Shown one piece after another: positions 31,748 to 41,600 of a stretch of DNA of 64,000 nucleotides (the stretch's first letter is position 1; every line of letters begins with the position of its first letter). The DNA comes from Curvibacter sp. AEP1-3 (lineage in GTDB: Bacteria; Pseudomonadota; Gammaproteobacteria; Burkholderiales; Burkholderiaceae_C), in NCBI RefSeq assembly GCF_002163715.1, contig NZ_CP015698.1, forward strand, positions 1 to 64,000. The letters are read 5' to 3'. A program made the position numbers and the translations under genes. The notes under the pieces were generated by a model. It made no database searches. It saw only the letters and a program-made list of their open reading frames with translations, and had not been told where the DNA came from.

Positions 31748-32416
31748 ATGCGAGCCGTACCCAATTCACTGCATGACGACGTAGCCGACCGGCTGCGCTC
31801 CCGCATCTTTGAAGGGGCTTTGCACGCGGGCGCGTTTATTGACGAAGCCGCGCTATGTACCGAGTGGTCGATCTCGCGCACACCGTTGCGGGAGGCACTC
31901 AAGGTACTGGCCGCGGAGGGTCTGGTGCGCCATGAGCCCCGCCGCGGTAGTTTTGTCAGCGAGGTCACGGAACAGGATCTGGATGAGATTTTTCCGGTGA
32001 TTGCACTGCTCGAGGGGCGTTGCGCCTTCGAGGCCACCCGCAAAGCCACTGCTGCAGACATTGCTGCGCTGGATACTTTGCATGACAGCCTGCAGGCCCA
32101 CGCAGCGGCGCGCCGCATCCCCGACTACTACGCCGCCAATTACAGCATCCATGAGGCCATCATCACCCTGGCGGACAACCGCTGGCTGGCCCAGGTGATT
32201 GCGGATTTGCGCAAGATCCTCAAGCTGGCCCGCCTGCAGCAGCTGCATGCCCCCGGCCGCTTGGAGCAGAGCCTGAGTGAGCACTTGGCCGTGTTTGCCG
32301 CCATTCGTGCCGGGGATGCCGATGCGGCCGATGCCGCCATGCGCAACCATTTGATGCGCCAGCGTGATGCCTTGCGGGAGCTGGCCCGCCACGGAAAGAG
32401 CAGGTTACTCGCATGA
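31748..32416 (+). CDS. GntR-family (FadR subfamily) regulator of malonate use
   Basis: Transcription factor, 222 residues from the ATG at 31748 (a TTG at 31727 in the same frame is an alternative). The N-terminal winged helix (LHDDVADRLRSRIFEGALHAG; CTEWSISRTPLREALKVLAAEGLV) is followed by an all-helical FCD ligand domain (about 85-210). The Asp/His metal-binding pattern is seen around YYAANYSIHEAII. It overlaps the malonyl-CoA decarboxylase gene by 4 bp and sits just after the palindromic operator. It therefore likely controls this operon in response to malonate or malonyl-CoA (inference). Confidence 0.9.
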   Translation: MRAVPNSLHDDVADRLRSRIFEGALHAGAFIDEAALCTEWSISRTPLREALKVLAAEGLVRHEPRRGSFVSEVTEQDLDEIFPVIALLEGRCAFEATRKATAADIAALDTLHDSLQAHAAARRIPDYYAANYSIHEAIITLADNRWLAQVIADLRKILKLARLQQLHAPGRLEQSLSEHLAVFAAIRAGDADAADAAMRNHLMRQRDALRELARHGKSRLLA

Positions 32417-33906
32417 CTCAGGACTCCTGGATCAACCGCAATGTGGCCCGCCTGCTGCCGCGCAGCTTTAAGGAAAATACGGCTCCGGCGCCCGCGGGAT
32501 CTGCGCAAGCAGCTCCTAAAAAAATAGCAAGCGAGGGGGCGCCTCCGGTAACCAAGCGTGCCGGTGCCCGCAGCACGCGCGAGCGCCTGCAGGCCACGCT
32601 GCGCCAGGGGGATGAGGCCTTGTCACCCCGCGTCTTGCGCCGCATCCTGCAGGAATTGCAAGCCGTTATTGATGAGCGGGTCAGTGAGGTCGAAGGTGGT
32701 CGTCGCGCCGCAGCCCTGATGGCTTGGTACGCCGGTGCCACACCCGCCCGGCGGCTGGACCTCTGGTTGCTGATGAGCGAAATGTTTGTCGCCGACCCGG
32801 TCAAGGCCCAGGCCGCTCAAGCCAAGTTTGCGGCCGCCTTGGGCACGCCGGACGAGGCAGCCGCCGAGGTGCACTACCGCCGCGCTACCGTCTCTCCACG
32901 CCGGCGCCTCTTGCAGCGCTTCAGTGCAGACGCCACCGGCATTCGCTTTCTGGTCAACCTGCGGGCAGAGATGCAGTCCGCCGTCAAAACCGACAAGCGC
33001 TTGCAGGCGCTGGACGTGGAGATGGAATACATGTTCTCCACCTGGTTTGATGTGGGTTTCCTGGAGCTGCGGCGTATCAGCTGGGATTCACCGGCTTCGC
33101 TGGTTGAGAAGCTCATCAAGTACGAAGCGGTGCACGACATCAAGAGCTGGGCAGACGTGAAAAACCGTCTGGACTCGGATCGCCGCTGCTACGGCTTCTT
33201 CCACCCCCGCTTGCCGGATGAGCCCCTGATTTTTGTGGAAGTGGCGCTGGTGGATGCGCTCACCGATTGCATTACGCCGCTCCTGGACGAGTCCGCCGAC
33301 GCGGCTGACCTGAACGCTGCCACGACGGCCATTTTTTACTCCATCAGCAACACCCAGGACGGGCTGCGTGGTGTGAGCTTCGGGGACTCGCTGATCAAGC
33401 GCGTGGTCGAAACCCTCAAGGCAGAGTTTCCCCAGCTCAAGACCTTTGCGACGCTCTCGCCCATTCCCGGCTTTCGCGGCTGGTTGCAGAAGAACGCAAC
33501 GGCCCAGCTTGAGCAACTGGACGACAAAGCCCGCGAAGAGTTGGGCCGCGCCTCCGGTTTCGAGCCCGTTACGACCGCGCACTTTCTGGCGGCGGCCGAG
33601 TCACCCCTGTCTCTCAAGCCCGGCTCACCGGTGCAGCACATGCTGATGCGCTGCGCTGCGCAGTATCTGGGCCGCGAGACTGTGCATGGCAAGCCGCTAG
33701 ATCCGGTGGCGCGCTTTCACTTGGGTAACGGTGCGCGGGTCGAGCGGCTGAACTGGGCGGGAGATCCGTCGTCCAAAGGCATCAAGCAGTCCTACGGACT
33801 GATGGTGAATTACCTCTACGACCTCAAGCGGCTCGACAAGCACCGGGAAGGGCTGGCAAGCGGCCGCATTCCGGTGGCCAGCGCGGTGAGCAATCTGTTT
33901 TTTTAG
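32413..33906 (+). CDS. matA: Malonyl-CoA decarboxylase
   Basis: Converts malonyl-CoA to acetyl-CoA and CO2. At 497 residues it matches the single-chain MCD family (N-terminal helical domain and C-terminal GNAT-like catalytic domain). Recognisable stretches are YEAVHDIKSWADVKNRLDSDRRCYGFFHP (cited as AVHDIKSWADVKNRL and RRCYGFFHP), FATLSPIPGFRGWL, VARFHLGNGARVERLNW and the end KQSYGLMVNYLYDL. The N-terminal 60 residues are low-complexity, and a 26-nt dispersed element encodes residues 31-39. It overlaps the regulator gene (ATGA) and precedes a Bug binding protein, a crotonase and MatB. Confidence 0.93.
   Translation: MTQDSWINRNVARLLPRSFKENTAPAPAGSAQAAPKKIASEGAPPVTKRAGARSTRERLQATLRQGDEALSPRVLRRILQELQAVIDERVSEVEGGRRAAALMAWYAGATPARRLDLWLLMSEMFVADPVKAQAAQAKFAAALGTPDEAAAEVHYRRATVSPRRRLLQRFSADATGIRFLVNLRAEMQSAVKTDKRLQALDVEMEYMFSTWFDVGFLELRRISWDSPASLVEKLIKYEAVHDIKSWADVKNRLDSDRRCYGFFHPRLPDEPLIFVEVALVDALTDCITPLLDESADAADLNAATTAIFYSISNTQDGLRGVSFGDSLIKRVVETLKAEFPQLKTFATLSPIPGFRGWLQKNATAQLEQLDDKAREELGRASGFEPVTTAHFLAAAESPLSLKPGSPVQHMLMRCAAQYLGRETVHGKPLDPVARFHLGNGARVERLNWAGDPSSKGIKQSYGLMVNYLYDLKRLDKHREGLASGRIPVASAVSNLFF
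32503..32528 (+). repeat. 26-nt dispersed element, copy 6 (inside matA)
   Basis: Begins GCGCAAGCAGCTCCTA and ends ATAGC with an A-run centre. It is translated as AQAAPKKIA. The other two forward frames contain TAG or TAA, so only this phase is compatible with coding. Confidence 0.7.
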
Positions 33907-33949
33907 TGTGTGCGAACGGTACTTCCATTAATACGAGCAGGAGACAAAC

Positions 33950-34975
33950 ATGGCTAATGACAACACGCTTTTTCCATTCCAACCCGATGCAGCGCTAAGC
34001 CGTCGCAGTCTGCTGGGCGCGGGTACCGCGGCCGCCACCGCTTGGGCACTGGCTCCGGCAAGCGCTCTCGCGCAGGCCAAGTGGCCCGCCAAGCCGGTCA
34101 CGCTGGTGGTGCCTTTTCCGGCCGGTGGCGGTACCGATGCTTTTGCGCGCCCCATGTCGGCGCAGTTTTCCAAGCTCACCGGTACCCAGCTGGTCATTGA
34201 CAACCGCGGCGGTGCAGGCGGCACCCTCGGCGCCGGCATTGCAGCCAAGGCACAGCCCGATGGCTACACCCTGTTCATGGGTGCGGTGCACCACGCGATT
34301 GCGCCCAGCATGTACCCCAAGCTGGACTACGACATCGAGAAAGACTTCATCCCCCTCGCGCTGGTGGCCAACGTGCCCCAGGTGCTGGTGGTGAATCCCA
34401 AGAACGTACCCGGAGACTACAAGGCGTTTCTGGCGCAGGTCAAAGCCAGCCCCGGCAAGATGAACTACGGCTCCGCAGGTGGCGGCACCTCCCACCACCT
34501 GGCGGGCGAATTGTTCAAGCAGCAGACGGGCACCTTCATCACCCACATTCCCTACCGCGGCGCCGGTCCGGCTCTGCAGGATTTGATGGCGGGCAGTGTG
34601 GACATGATGTTTGACGGACTGGGTTCATCCGCCAACCACATCAAGGGTGGACGCATCAAGGCGCTGATGGTGTCCGGCACCAAGCGCAGCCCGGCCTTCC
34701 CCGATGTGCCCTGCGCGGCCGAACTTGGCCTGCCCAACTACACCGTGACCACCTGGTATGGCTTGTGGGCACCCAAGGGCACACCCGCCGATGTGCAGGC
34801 GCGTGTGGTGGAAGAGGTGAACCGCCTCTCCGCGGCCGAAGAGATCAAAACCGCGTGGGCCAACAACGGTGCCGAGTTCGGCAAGCTCACCCCTGCGCAA
34901 TTCGGCACTTTTGTGAGTGCTGAAATCAAGCGCTGGGCGGCAGTCGTCAAGGCCTCCGGCGCCAAACTCGACTGA
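33950..34975 (+). CDS. Bug-type periplasmic substrate-binding protein (tripartite tricarboxylate transporter family)
   Basis: Periplasmic receptor, 341 residues. A twin-arginine-like signal (SRRSLLGAGTAAATAWAL) precedes the mature protein, which begins near AQAKWPAKPVTLVVPFPAGGGTD. The family motifs KLTGTQLVIDNRGGAGG, AAKAQPDGYTLF and IPYRGAGPALQDLMAGSVDMMFD are clear. It has an AGGAG ribosome site. The membrane subunits (TctA/TctB) are not nearby, as is usual for the many Bug proteins of this group. Context suggests the ligand is malonate or a related dicarboxylate (inference). Confidence 0.92.
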   Translation: MANDNTLFPFQPDAALSRRSLLGAGTAAATAWALAPASALAQAKWPAKPVTLVVPFPAGGGTDAFARPMSAQFSKLTGTQLVIDNRGGAGGTLGAGIAAKAQPDGYTLFMGAVHHAIAPSMYPKLDYDIEKDFIPLALVANVPQVLVVNPKNVPGDYKAFLAQVKASPGKMNYGSAGGGTSHHLAGELFKQQTGTFITHIPYRGAGPALQDLMAGSVDMMFDGLGSSANHIKGGRIKALMVSGTKRSPAFPDVPCAAELGLPNYTVTTWYGLWAPKGTPADVQARVVEEVNRLSAAEEIKTAWANNGAEFGKLTPAQFGTFVSAEIKRWAAVVKASGAKLD

Positions 34976-34983
34976 GGGGCGAC

Positions 34984-35802
34984 ATGGCGGGTGGTATTGC
35001 AATCGAGCAGGACGCTTTCGGCACCCCCGGGGTCTGGCGGCTGACCTTGACCCACACGGGCAAGTTCAACGCCATGTCCCGCAGCATGTGGACGGAGTTG
35101 AGGGCGGTGTTTACCGCTGTGCAGCAGGACGCCAGTGTGCGCTGTGTGCTGTTGCAGGGCGACCGAGGGCATTTCTGTTCCGGGGGCGACATTGCCGAGT
35201 ACCCGTCCTTCCGCTTTGACGAGGCGCAGCTGCGCCACTTCCATGAGCAAGAGGTGTGGGGCGGTTTGCAGGCCATGCTGGATTGCGATGTGCCCATCGT
35301 CGCGCGCATCGAGGGCAACTGCATGGGCGCGGGCATGGAAATCTCCAGTTGCTGCGACCTTCGCCTGGCGGCTGACACCGCCCGCTTCGGTGCGCCGATT
35401 GCGCGTTTGGGTTTTCCCATGGCGCCGCGGGAAGCTGCCTTGGTGGGGCAGGTGGCGGGCGCCACCGTGGCACGCGCCATGCTGCTCGCCGCCGAGGTGT
35501 TTGACGCTGCCGCCATGCTGGGTCACGGCTTTTTGACCCGCGTGCACACGACAGACACGCTGGACGATGCCTGCCGCGATGTGGCCGTTCGCATCGCCGG
35601 TTTGGCGCCACAGGCCGCCCGCTTGAACAAACAGACACTTCGGGCAGTAAATCGGCCCCTGGCGCCCGTGGAATATGCGCAACCAGCTCCTGAATTGATA
35701 GCAAATGAGCAGGCGGGCGTCGACCCTTACGCCTACGCCGACTCCGCTGAACACCGGGAAGGCATTACCGCCTTTCTGGCCAAACGCCCGCCGGTGTTCT
35801 AG
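34984..35802 (+). CDS. Enoyl-CoA hydratase/isomerase family protein
   Basis: Crotonase-fold protein acting on an acyl-CoA, 272 residues. It has the CoA/oxyanion segments FCSGGDIAEY and GNCMGAGMEISSCCDLRLAADTARFG (cited as GNCMGAGMEI). The first hydratase glutamate (GAGME) is kept. The second, usually in a PEI motif, is replaced (APIARLGFP), so it may not be a simple hydratase. A 26-nt dispersed element encodes AQPAPELIA near the C terminus. Its place between a malonate-type Bug protein and matB suggests a role on malonyl-CoA or a contaminating acyl-CoA (inference). Confidence 0.85.
   Translation: MAGGIAIEQDAFGTPGVWRLTLTHTGKFNAMSRSMWTELRAVFTAVQQDASVRCVLLQGDRGHFCSGGDIAEYPSFRFDEAQLRHFHEQEVWGGLQAMLDCDVPIVARIEGNCMGAGMEISSCCDLRLAADTARFGAPIARLGFPMAPREAALVGQVAGATVARAMLLAAEVFDAAAMLGHGFLTRVHTTDTLDDACRDVAVRIAGLAPQAARLNKQTLRAVNRPLAPVEYAQPAPELIANEQAGVDPYAYADSAEHREGITAFLAKRPPVF
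35677..35702 (+). repeat. 26-nt dispersed element, copy 7 (inside crotonase gene)
   Basis: Begins GCGCAACCAGCTCCTG and ends GATAGC, read as AQPAPELIA about 30 residues before the end of the protein. Confidence 0.65.
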
Positions 35803-35857
35803 CCCGGTCCCGCACTGCCAACTTTCCCACGTAATCATGAACGTTTGAGATCCCGTT

Positions 35858-37390
35858 ATGAACACACTCTTCACCGACCACAACCTTTTCACCGCGCTGC
35901 GTGCTGCGTTCCCCGCTGACCTGGATGCTGTTGCGGTAGAGACAGACAGTGGCTTGCACTATTCCTGGCGCGACCTGGACGAGGCCACCGCCATGGTGGC
36001 CAACCTGTTCGGCTTTCTGGACCTGCCGGCGGGTACCCGCGTCGCGGTGCAGGTGGACAAATCAGTGGAGGCACTGGTGCTGTATCTGGCCACGCTGCGG
36101 GCGGGCTTGGTGTACCTGCCGCTCAACACGGCCTACCAGAGCGCGGAGATGGACTACTTCATCAGCGATGCCAAACCGGCGGTGCTGGTGTGTGCAGGCC
36201 GCAACTTCGGCTGGCTGAGCAAAATGGCGTTTCTGGCCGGCACGCAGTACGTGTTTTCGCTCAATGACGACCGCACCGGCACGCTGCTGGAGCGGGCATC
36301 CAAATTTCCACGCACCCACACGCCGGTGCCGCGCGCTGCCAACGATCTGGCCGCCATCATTTACACCAGCGGTACCACCGGCCGCAGCAAGGGCGCCATG
36401 CTCAGCCATGGCAATCTGCTGAGCAATGCCCGCGTACTGCAAACGTACTGGGACTGGAAGGAAGGCGATGTGCTGATCCACGCTTTGCCTATCTTCCACG
36501 TGCATGGCTTGTTTGTGGCCATTCATGGCGCGCTGATCAATGGCAGCAAGATGCTCTGGTGCGCCAAGTTCGAGCCGCAAACGGCCTTGCGCATGATGGC
36601 CCGGGCCACGGTGTTCATGGGCGTGCCCACGCTGTATGTGCGCTTGCTGGCCGAGGCGGGGCTGAACACCCAGTCCACCCGGAACATGCGCCTCTTCATA
36701 TCGGGTTCCGCCCCCATGCTGGTGGATACGCACCGCCAGTGGCAGGCGCGCACCGGCCACACGATTCTGGAACGCTACGGCATGTCGGAAACCGTGATGC
36801 TGACTTCCAACCCCTGTAAACCGGGAGACGGTGAGCGGGTGGTAGGCACCGTTGGGCAACCACTGCCGGGTGTGCAGTTGCGGGTACGTGACGAGTCCGG
36901 CCGTGACGTCAAGGCGGGTGACACCGGCGGCATCGAGGTGAAGGGCCCCAATGTGTTCCAGGGCTACTGGCAGATGCCGGAAAAAACAGCGCAGGAATTC
37001 ACCGCCGATGGCTTCTTCAAGACCGGGGATGTGGGCCATGTAGATGCCAAGGGCTATGTGACCATCGTCGGCCGCAGCAAGGACCTGATCATCAGTGGTG
37101 GTTACAACGTCTACCCGGCTGAGATTGAGGGCTATATCAACAACCTCCCCGGTGTGGACGAAAGCGCAGTGGTGGGTGTGCCGGATGCCGATTTTGGTGA
37201 GGTGGGCGTGGCCGTCGTGGTGCCCAAGGCCGGTCACCAGGTGGACGGTGCACAGGTGGTTGCCACCTTGAAAGGCATGTTGGCCAACTTCAAGGTCCCT
37301 AAACGCTGCGTGGTGGTGGATTCCTTGCCGCGCAACGCCATGGGCAAGGTGCAAAAGAATCTTTTGCGCGACCAGTACAAGGCGGCTTAG
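35858..37390 (+). CDS. matB: Malonyl-CoA synthetase
   Basis: ATP-dependent ligase of the ANL superfamily that makes malonyl-CoA from malonate, supplying MatA. At 510 residues it has the P-loop-like IIYTSGTTGRSKGAMLSHGNL, cited as IIYTSGTTGRSKGAMLSH, then ALPIFHVHGLFVA, MRLFISGSAPM, RYGMSETVM and the late GDVGHVDAKGYVTIVGRSKDLI with ISGGYNVYPAEIE and catalytic Lys in PRNAMGKVQKN. HVHGL and the RYGMSET stretch match MatB proteins. It completes the regulator-matA-bug-crotonase-matB operon. Confidence 0.92.
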   Translation: MNTLFTDHNLFTALRAAFPADLDAVAVETDSGLHYSWRDLDEATAMVANLFGFLDLPAGTRVAVQVDKSVEALVLYLATLRAGLVYLPLNTAYQSAEMDYFISDAKPAVLVCAGRNFGWLSKMAFLAGTQYVFSLNDDRTGTLLERASKFPRTHTPVPRAANDLAAIIYTSGTTGRSKGAMLSHGNLLSNARVLQTYWDWKEGDVLIHALPIFHVHGLFVAIHGALINGSKMLWCAKFEPQTALRMMARATVFMGVPTLYVRLLAEAGLNTQSTRNMRLFISGSAPMLVDTHRQWQARTGHTILERYGMSETVMLTSNPCKPGDGERVVGTVGQPLPGVQLRVRDESGRDVKAGDTGGIEVKGPNVFQGYWQMPEKTAQEFTADGFFKTGDVGHVDAKGYVTIVGRSKDLIISGGYNVYPAEIEGYINNLPGVDESAVVGVPDADFGEVGVAVVVPKAGHQVDGAQVVATLKGMLANFKVPKRCVVVDSLPRNAMGKVQKNLLRDQYKAA

Positions 37391-37500
37391 AATACGGTAA
37401 ATTTGTTAAGTGTGAGATAAATGCCAATTTCTGTGCATTTGTCTCGCAAGCGTCGTATCATGACTACGGGCTGCAAATTCCAACATACCGGAGCCGACGC

Positions 37501-38631
37501 ATGCAAGTATCTCAAGCCACATGGCGCACCAGTTCTCCAGCTGCGGAGGGCTTTTCTGCCATGGCTGCATCCGGGCCCCAATGGGTGCTGGCTTTCGGCA
37601 ATGAAGACCTTTTGCGCTCTGCCCAGCCCGAACTGAGCAAGGCCTTTGCCGGTGCTGTCCTGATGGGGTGCTCCACAGCCGGCGAAATTTCCGGCGACGG
37701 GGTGGCCGACGATTCTTTGGCGCTGACAGCCGTCCGCTGGGACTCCACCTGCATGCAGCCCGCCGCCACAGACCTCAAAGACATGGACGATTCCTTTGAC
37801 GCGGGTGTTCGCCTCGCGTCCGGTTTGCCGCGTGATGGTCTGCGTGCCGTGGTCGTGCTCGGGCAGGGCGTCCAGATCAATGGCAGTGCATTGATCCTCG
37901 GCATGTCGCACGTGCTGGGCGCGGATGTGCCGATTGTGGGCGGTCTGGCCGGCGACGGCGCAGCCTTCGTGCGAACCGTGGTGCTGGATCACACGGGCGT
38001 CAGTGCCACCCGGCTGGTGTGTGCCGGCCTGTATGGCAGTGACCTGCAGGTGTCTCACGGGGTGTATGGCGGCTGGTCAGCCTTTGGCCCCGCTCGGCGG
38101 GTGACGAAAGCCCGCCGCAATGTGCTTTTTACCCTGGATGGCGAGCCGGCGTTGGCGACTTACAAACGCTATCTCGGGGAGCACGCCAAAGATTTGCCTG
38201 CGTCCGGATTGCTGTTCCCGTTCTCGGTGGTGTCGGCAGGCGGTAAAGAGGAAGGTTTGTTGCGCACCATTCTCGGTATCGATGAAGCGGAGGGCAGCAT
38301 CACTCTGGCCGGCGACGTGGAGGAGGGCGGTTACCTGCGCATGATGCAAGCAGGCACTGACGCGCTGGTGAATGGTGCAGAGCAAGCTGCCCAGGGACTG
38401 AAGATCCAACAGGCTGACGGACTGGCCTTGATGGTGAGCTGCGTGGGACGCAAGCTGGTCATGGGTGGGCGTGTGGATGAGGAAGTAGAAGCCGTGGCTG
38501 CCGTTGTAGGAAAAGGACCGACTCTGGCCGGTTTTTATTCGTATGGTGAAATCAGTCCGGCGCACAATGGGGCGCAGTGTCTCCTGCATAACCAGACGAT
38601 GACCATCACCTATTTTTCGGAATCGGCATGA
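37501..38631 (+). CDS. FIST-domain sensor protein
   Basis: Predicted cytoplasmic small-molecule sensor, 376 residues. It has the FIST N domain (about 25-225; WVLAFGNEDLL, LMGCSTAGEISGDG, GLAGDGAAFVRTVVL) and FIST C domain (about 230-360; YLGEHAKDLPASGLLFPF, ALMVSCVGRKLVMG, FYSYGEISP). FIST proteins are thought to bind amino acids or related ligands. Its stop overlaps the start of a hybrid histidine kinase by 4 bp, so it probably supplies the signal to that kinase (inference). Confidence 0.92.
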   Translation: MQVSQATWRTSSPAAEGFSAMAASGPQWVLAFGNEDLLRSAQPELSKAFAGAVLMGCSTAGEISGDGVADDSLALTAVRWDSTCMQPAATDLKDMDDSFDAGVRLASGLPRDGLRAVVVLGQGVQINGSALILGMSHVLGADVPIVGGLAGDGAAFVRTVVLDHTGVSATRLVCAGLYGSDLQVSHGVYGGWSAFGPARRVTKARRNVLFTLDGEPALATYKRYLGEHAKDLPASGLLFPFSVVSAGGKEEGLLRTILGIDEAEGSITLAGDVEEGGYLRMMQAGTDALVNGAEQAAQGLKIQQADGLALMVSCVGRKLVMGGRVDEEVEAVAAVVGKGPTLAGFYSYGEISPAHNGAQCLLHNQTMTITYFSESA

Positions 38632-41600
38632 CAGAGGCGGGGCGTCCCTTGCATCACAAATTGCTGGCCAGGCAGGTCAAACGGAACCTGGGGTTGGACC
38701 CGCAGGCTTGGGCCACTGTGCAGCAGGAGCTTGCAGGTTTGCAAGAGGGCGTACCGCTGTCCCCGGCTGCCTTGCAGGCGATCAAAGGCCTCGGGCCTTT
38801 GATGCATCAAGTGGAAGAGGCCTACCTGCAGAACGACCGGGACCTCGAGCTCAAAAGCCGCAGCCTCGAACTCAGCTCTGTCGACCTGACCGCCAGCAAC
38901 ACGCGCCTGCGTGATGAACTGGAGAGCCGCACGCGTGCCATGGACTCCCTGCGCGCCACGGCATCGGCACTGATGGCGCAGGTCGATCTGGATCATCCGC
39001 CCCTGATCGACGATTCTCTGGAATCCTTGTCGGAGCTGATGGGCACATTGGTGCGCCAGAAGGAAGACAGCCAGAAGGACTTGCAGTTCGCCCTGACCGA
39101 TTTGGCCAACCAGAAGTTCGCGCTGGATCAGCACGCAATCGTGAGCACCACGAACGCGGCGGGTGACATCGTTTACGCCAACGACAAGTTCTGCCAGCTC
39201 AGTGGTTACTCCCGCGGGGAGTTACTGGGCCAGAACCACCGGATGATCAATTCGGGCGTGCAGGACAAGGTGTATTTCACCAACCTGTGGGCTGTCATCT
39301 CGTCAGGCAAGGTCTGGCGGGGTGAGATTTGCAATCGCTCCAAGTCCGGCCAGCTTTATTGGGTGGACGCCACCATCGTGCCTCTCAAGGACGAGAGCGG
39401 TACACCCAATATGTATATCGCCATCCGCACGGATATCACGGCCCGCAAGCGCATGGAAGTGAACATCAAGGCCGCCGAAGCGCGCCTGCGGCACATCACC
39501 AATACGCTGCCCGGCGTGGTGTTCCAAGTCCATGTAAGCGAACGCGGTCAGCGCTACACCTTTGTGAATGACCGCATCCAGGAAGTGCGGGGCATCAGCG
39601 TGCAACAGCTGCTGGATGACCCCAAGTCCGCCTCGAGGCAGGTGCTGGAAGAAGACTGGCCCCTGGTGCGCGACGGCATTTATCTGGCAGCCCAGCGGCG
39701 TGAGGCGTGGCAGGGCGAATACCGCATTCAATTACCCAACAAGACCATACGTTGGATCCGCACCGAGGTCAGCCCCGAGCCTGAAACCGGGCAGGATGGA
39801 GCCACCATATTCACGGGCATCTGGCAGGACGTCACGCTGGCCAAAGAGGCTGACGAGCGTCTGCGCGAGGTGACCCGGCACATACCGGTGGCGGTATTCC
39901 AGTATTTCGTGACCAAAGGCGGCTTGTTCAAGATTGCCTTCATGAGCCATGCCGCCGAAACCATGATGGGGGTGCGCACTGAGGTGATGACCACCGACTC
40001 CAATGCGTTTTTGCAGTGTGTACACCCGCAAGATCGCACGTCGGTGGCGCAGTCACTGGTCGAAGCTTCCGCTGCTGGTGCTCCTTGGGGCATGGATTTC
40101 AGGATGGTCAATGCCCAGACCATGGAGATTTTCTGGGTACGCGGAGAGTCTCAACCGCAGCACAAGGCCAACGGCCATATTGTGTGGAACGGCTTCCTGA
40201 CCGATGTCACCCAAGCCCGTCACATCTCCGAAGAGTTGCAAAAGGCCAAGGACGCGGCGGAGGCGGCCAATCACGCCAAGTCAGATTTCCTGGCCAACAT
40301 GAGCCATGAAATCCGCACGCCCATGAACGGGGTGATCGGCATGACCGAGCTGCTGCTGGACACCACACTGGACGCTGAACAACAGGAATACCTGAACATC
40401 GTGAAGTCCTCGTCCGAAGCCTTGCTGCGGGTGATTAACGACATTCTGGATTTCTCCAAGATTGAAGCCGGCAAGATGGACATTGAGTCCATTCCCTTCA
40501 ACCTGGAACGCACGGTGGCCGACACCCTCAAGACCGTAGTGCTGCGCGCCCATGACAAGGGGCTGGAAGTGGTCTGGGACGTGGCCCCTGATGTGCCGCG
40601 CGCACTGGTCGGCGACCCGGGCCGCTTGCGCCAGGTGCTGGTCAATGTATTGGGCAACGCCATCAAGTTCACCGAGCGCGGCGAAGTGGTGTTGCGGATC
40701 CGCCAGGAAATGGCGTCCAACGGAAAACCCCTGCTTCACCTCGCTGTGAGCGACACCGGTATCGGCATTCCCGCCAACAAATTGGGCAGCATTTTTGATG
40801 CGTTCTCCCAGGAGGACAGCTCCACCACCCGCAAGTACGGTGGCACGGGATTGGGCTTGACCATCTGTGCACGCCTGGTCGAGGGCATGGGTGGAACGAT
40901 CTGGGTGGAAAGCACACCGGGGCAGGGCAGCGTGTTCCACTTCACCGTGGCGCTGGTCAAAGATACCTCTGCGCCTGTAGAGACCGCAGCCTTGATCCGG
41001 TTGGATGGCCTGCACATCCTGGTGGTCGACGACAACCTGGTCAACCGTGAAGTGGTCTGCGGCATGCTGCACTCCTTCGGGGCCCGCACCAGCCAGGCGG
41101 ATTCCGGCCGCGCGGCGCTGGATTGGCTGAGTCAACAAACCGCTGCGAATGCGCAGGTGCCCTGCGATCTGGTGTTGCTGGATGGCCAGATGCCTGAGAT
41201 GGACGGATTCTCAACCGCGCCCTTGGTCCGTGGCCTCCCCAATTGCAGCAGCTTGCCCATGGTGCTGCTGTCGTCCGCCGGCATGAAAGGCGACGGTCAA
41301 CGTTCACGCCAGGTGGGTATCGCGGGCTACCTGTCCAAACCGATTGCGCGGCAGGACTTGCTGCAGATGGTTTCAGGCGTCTTGCAATTGCACAAGGTGC
41401 GGCCCGAGGTGCTGGTCACCCGCCATTCCATCCGTGACTCCCATCCGGTGCTGGACATCCTGCTGGTGGAGGACCACGCCATCAACCAGAAACTGGCGGT
41501 TACCTTGCTGCAACGCTGGGGGCATCATGTGGACGTGGCCGGCAACGGACAAATTGCACTCGACATGCTGCCCAAACGGCCGTACGACCTGGTCCTGATG

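Noticed and set aside
36062..37354. 430-residue minus-strand frame opposite matB
   Set aside because: Antisense shadow; no ribosome site or domain.
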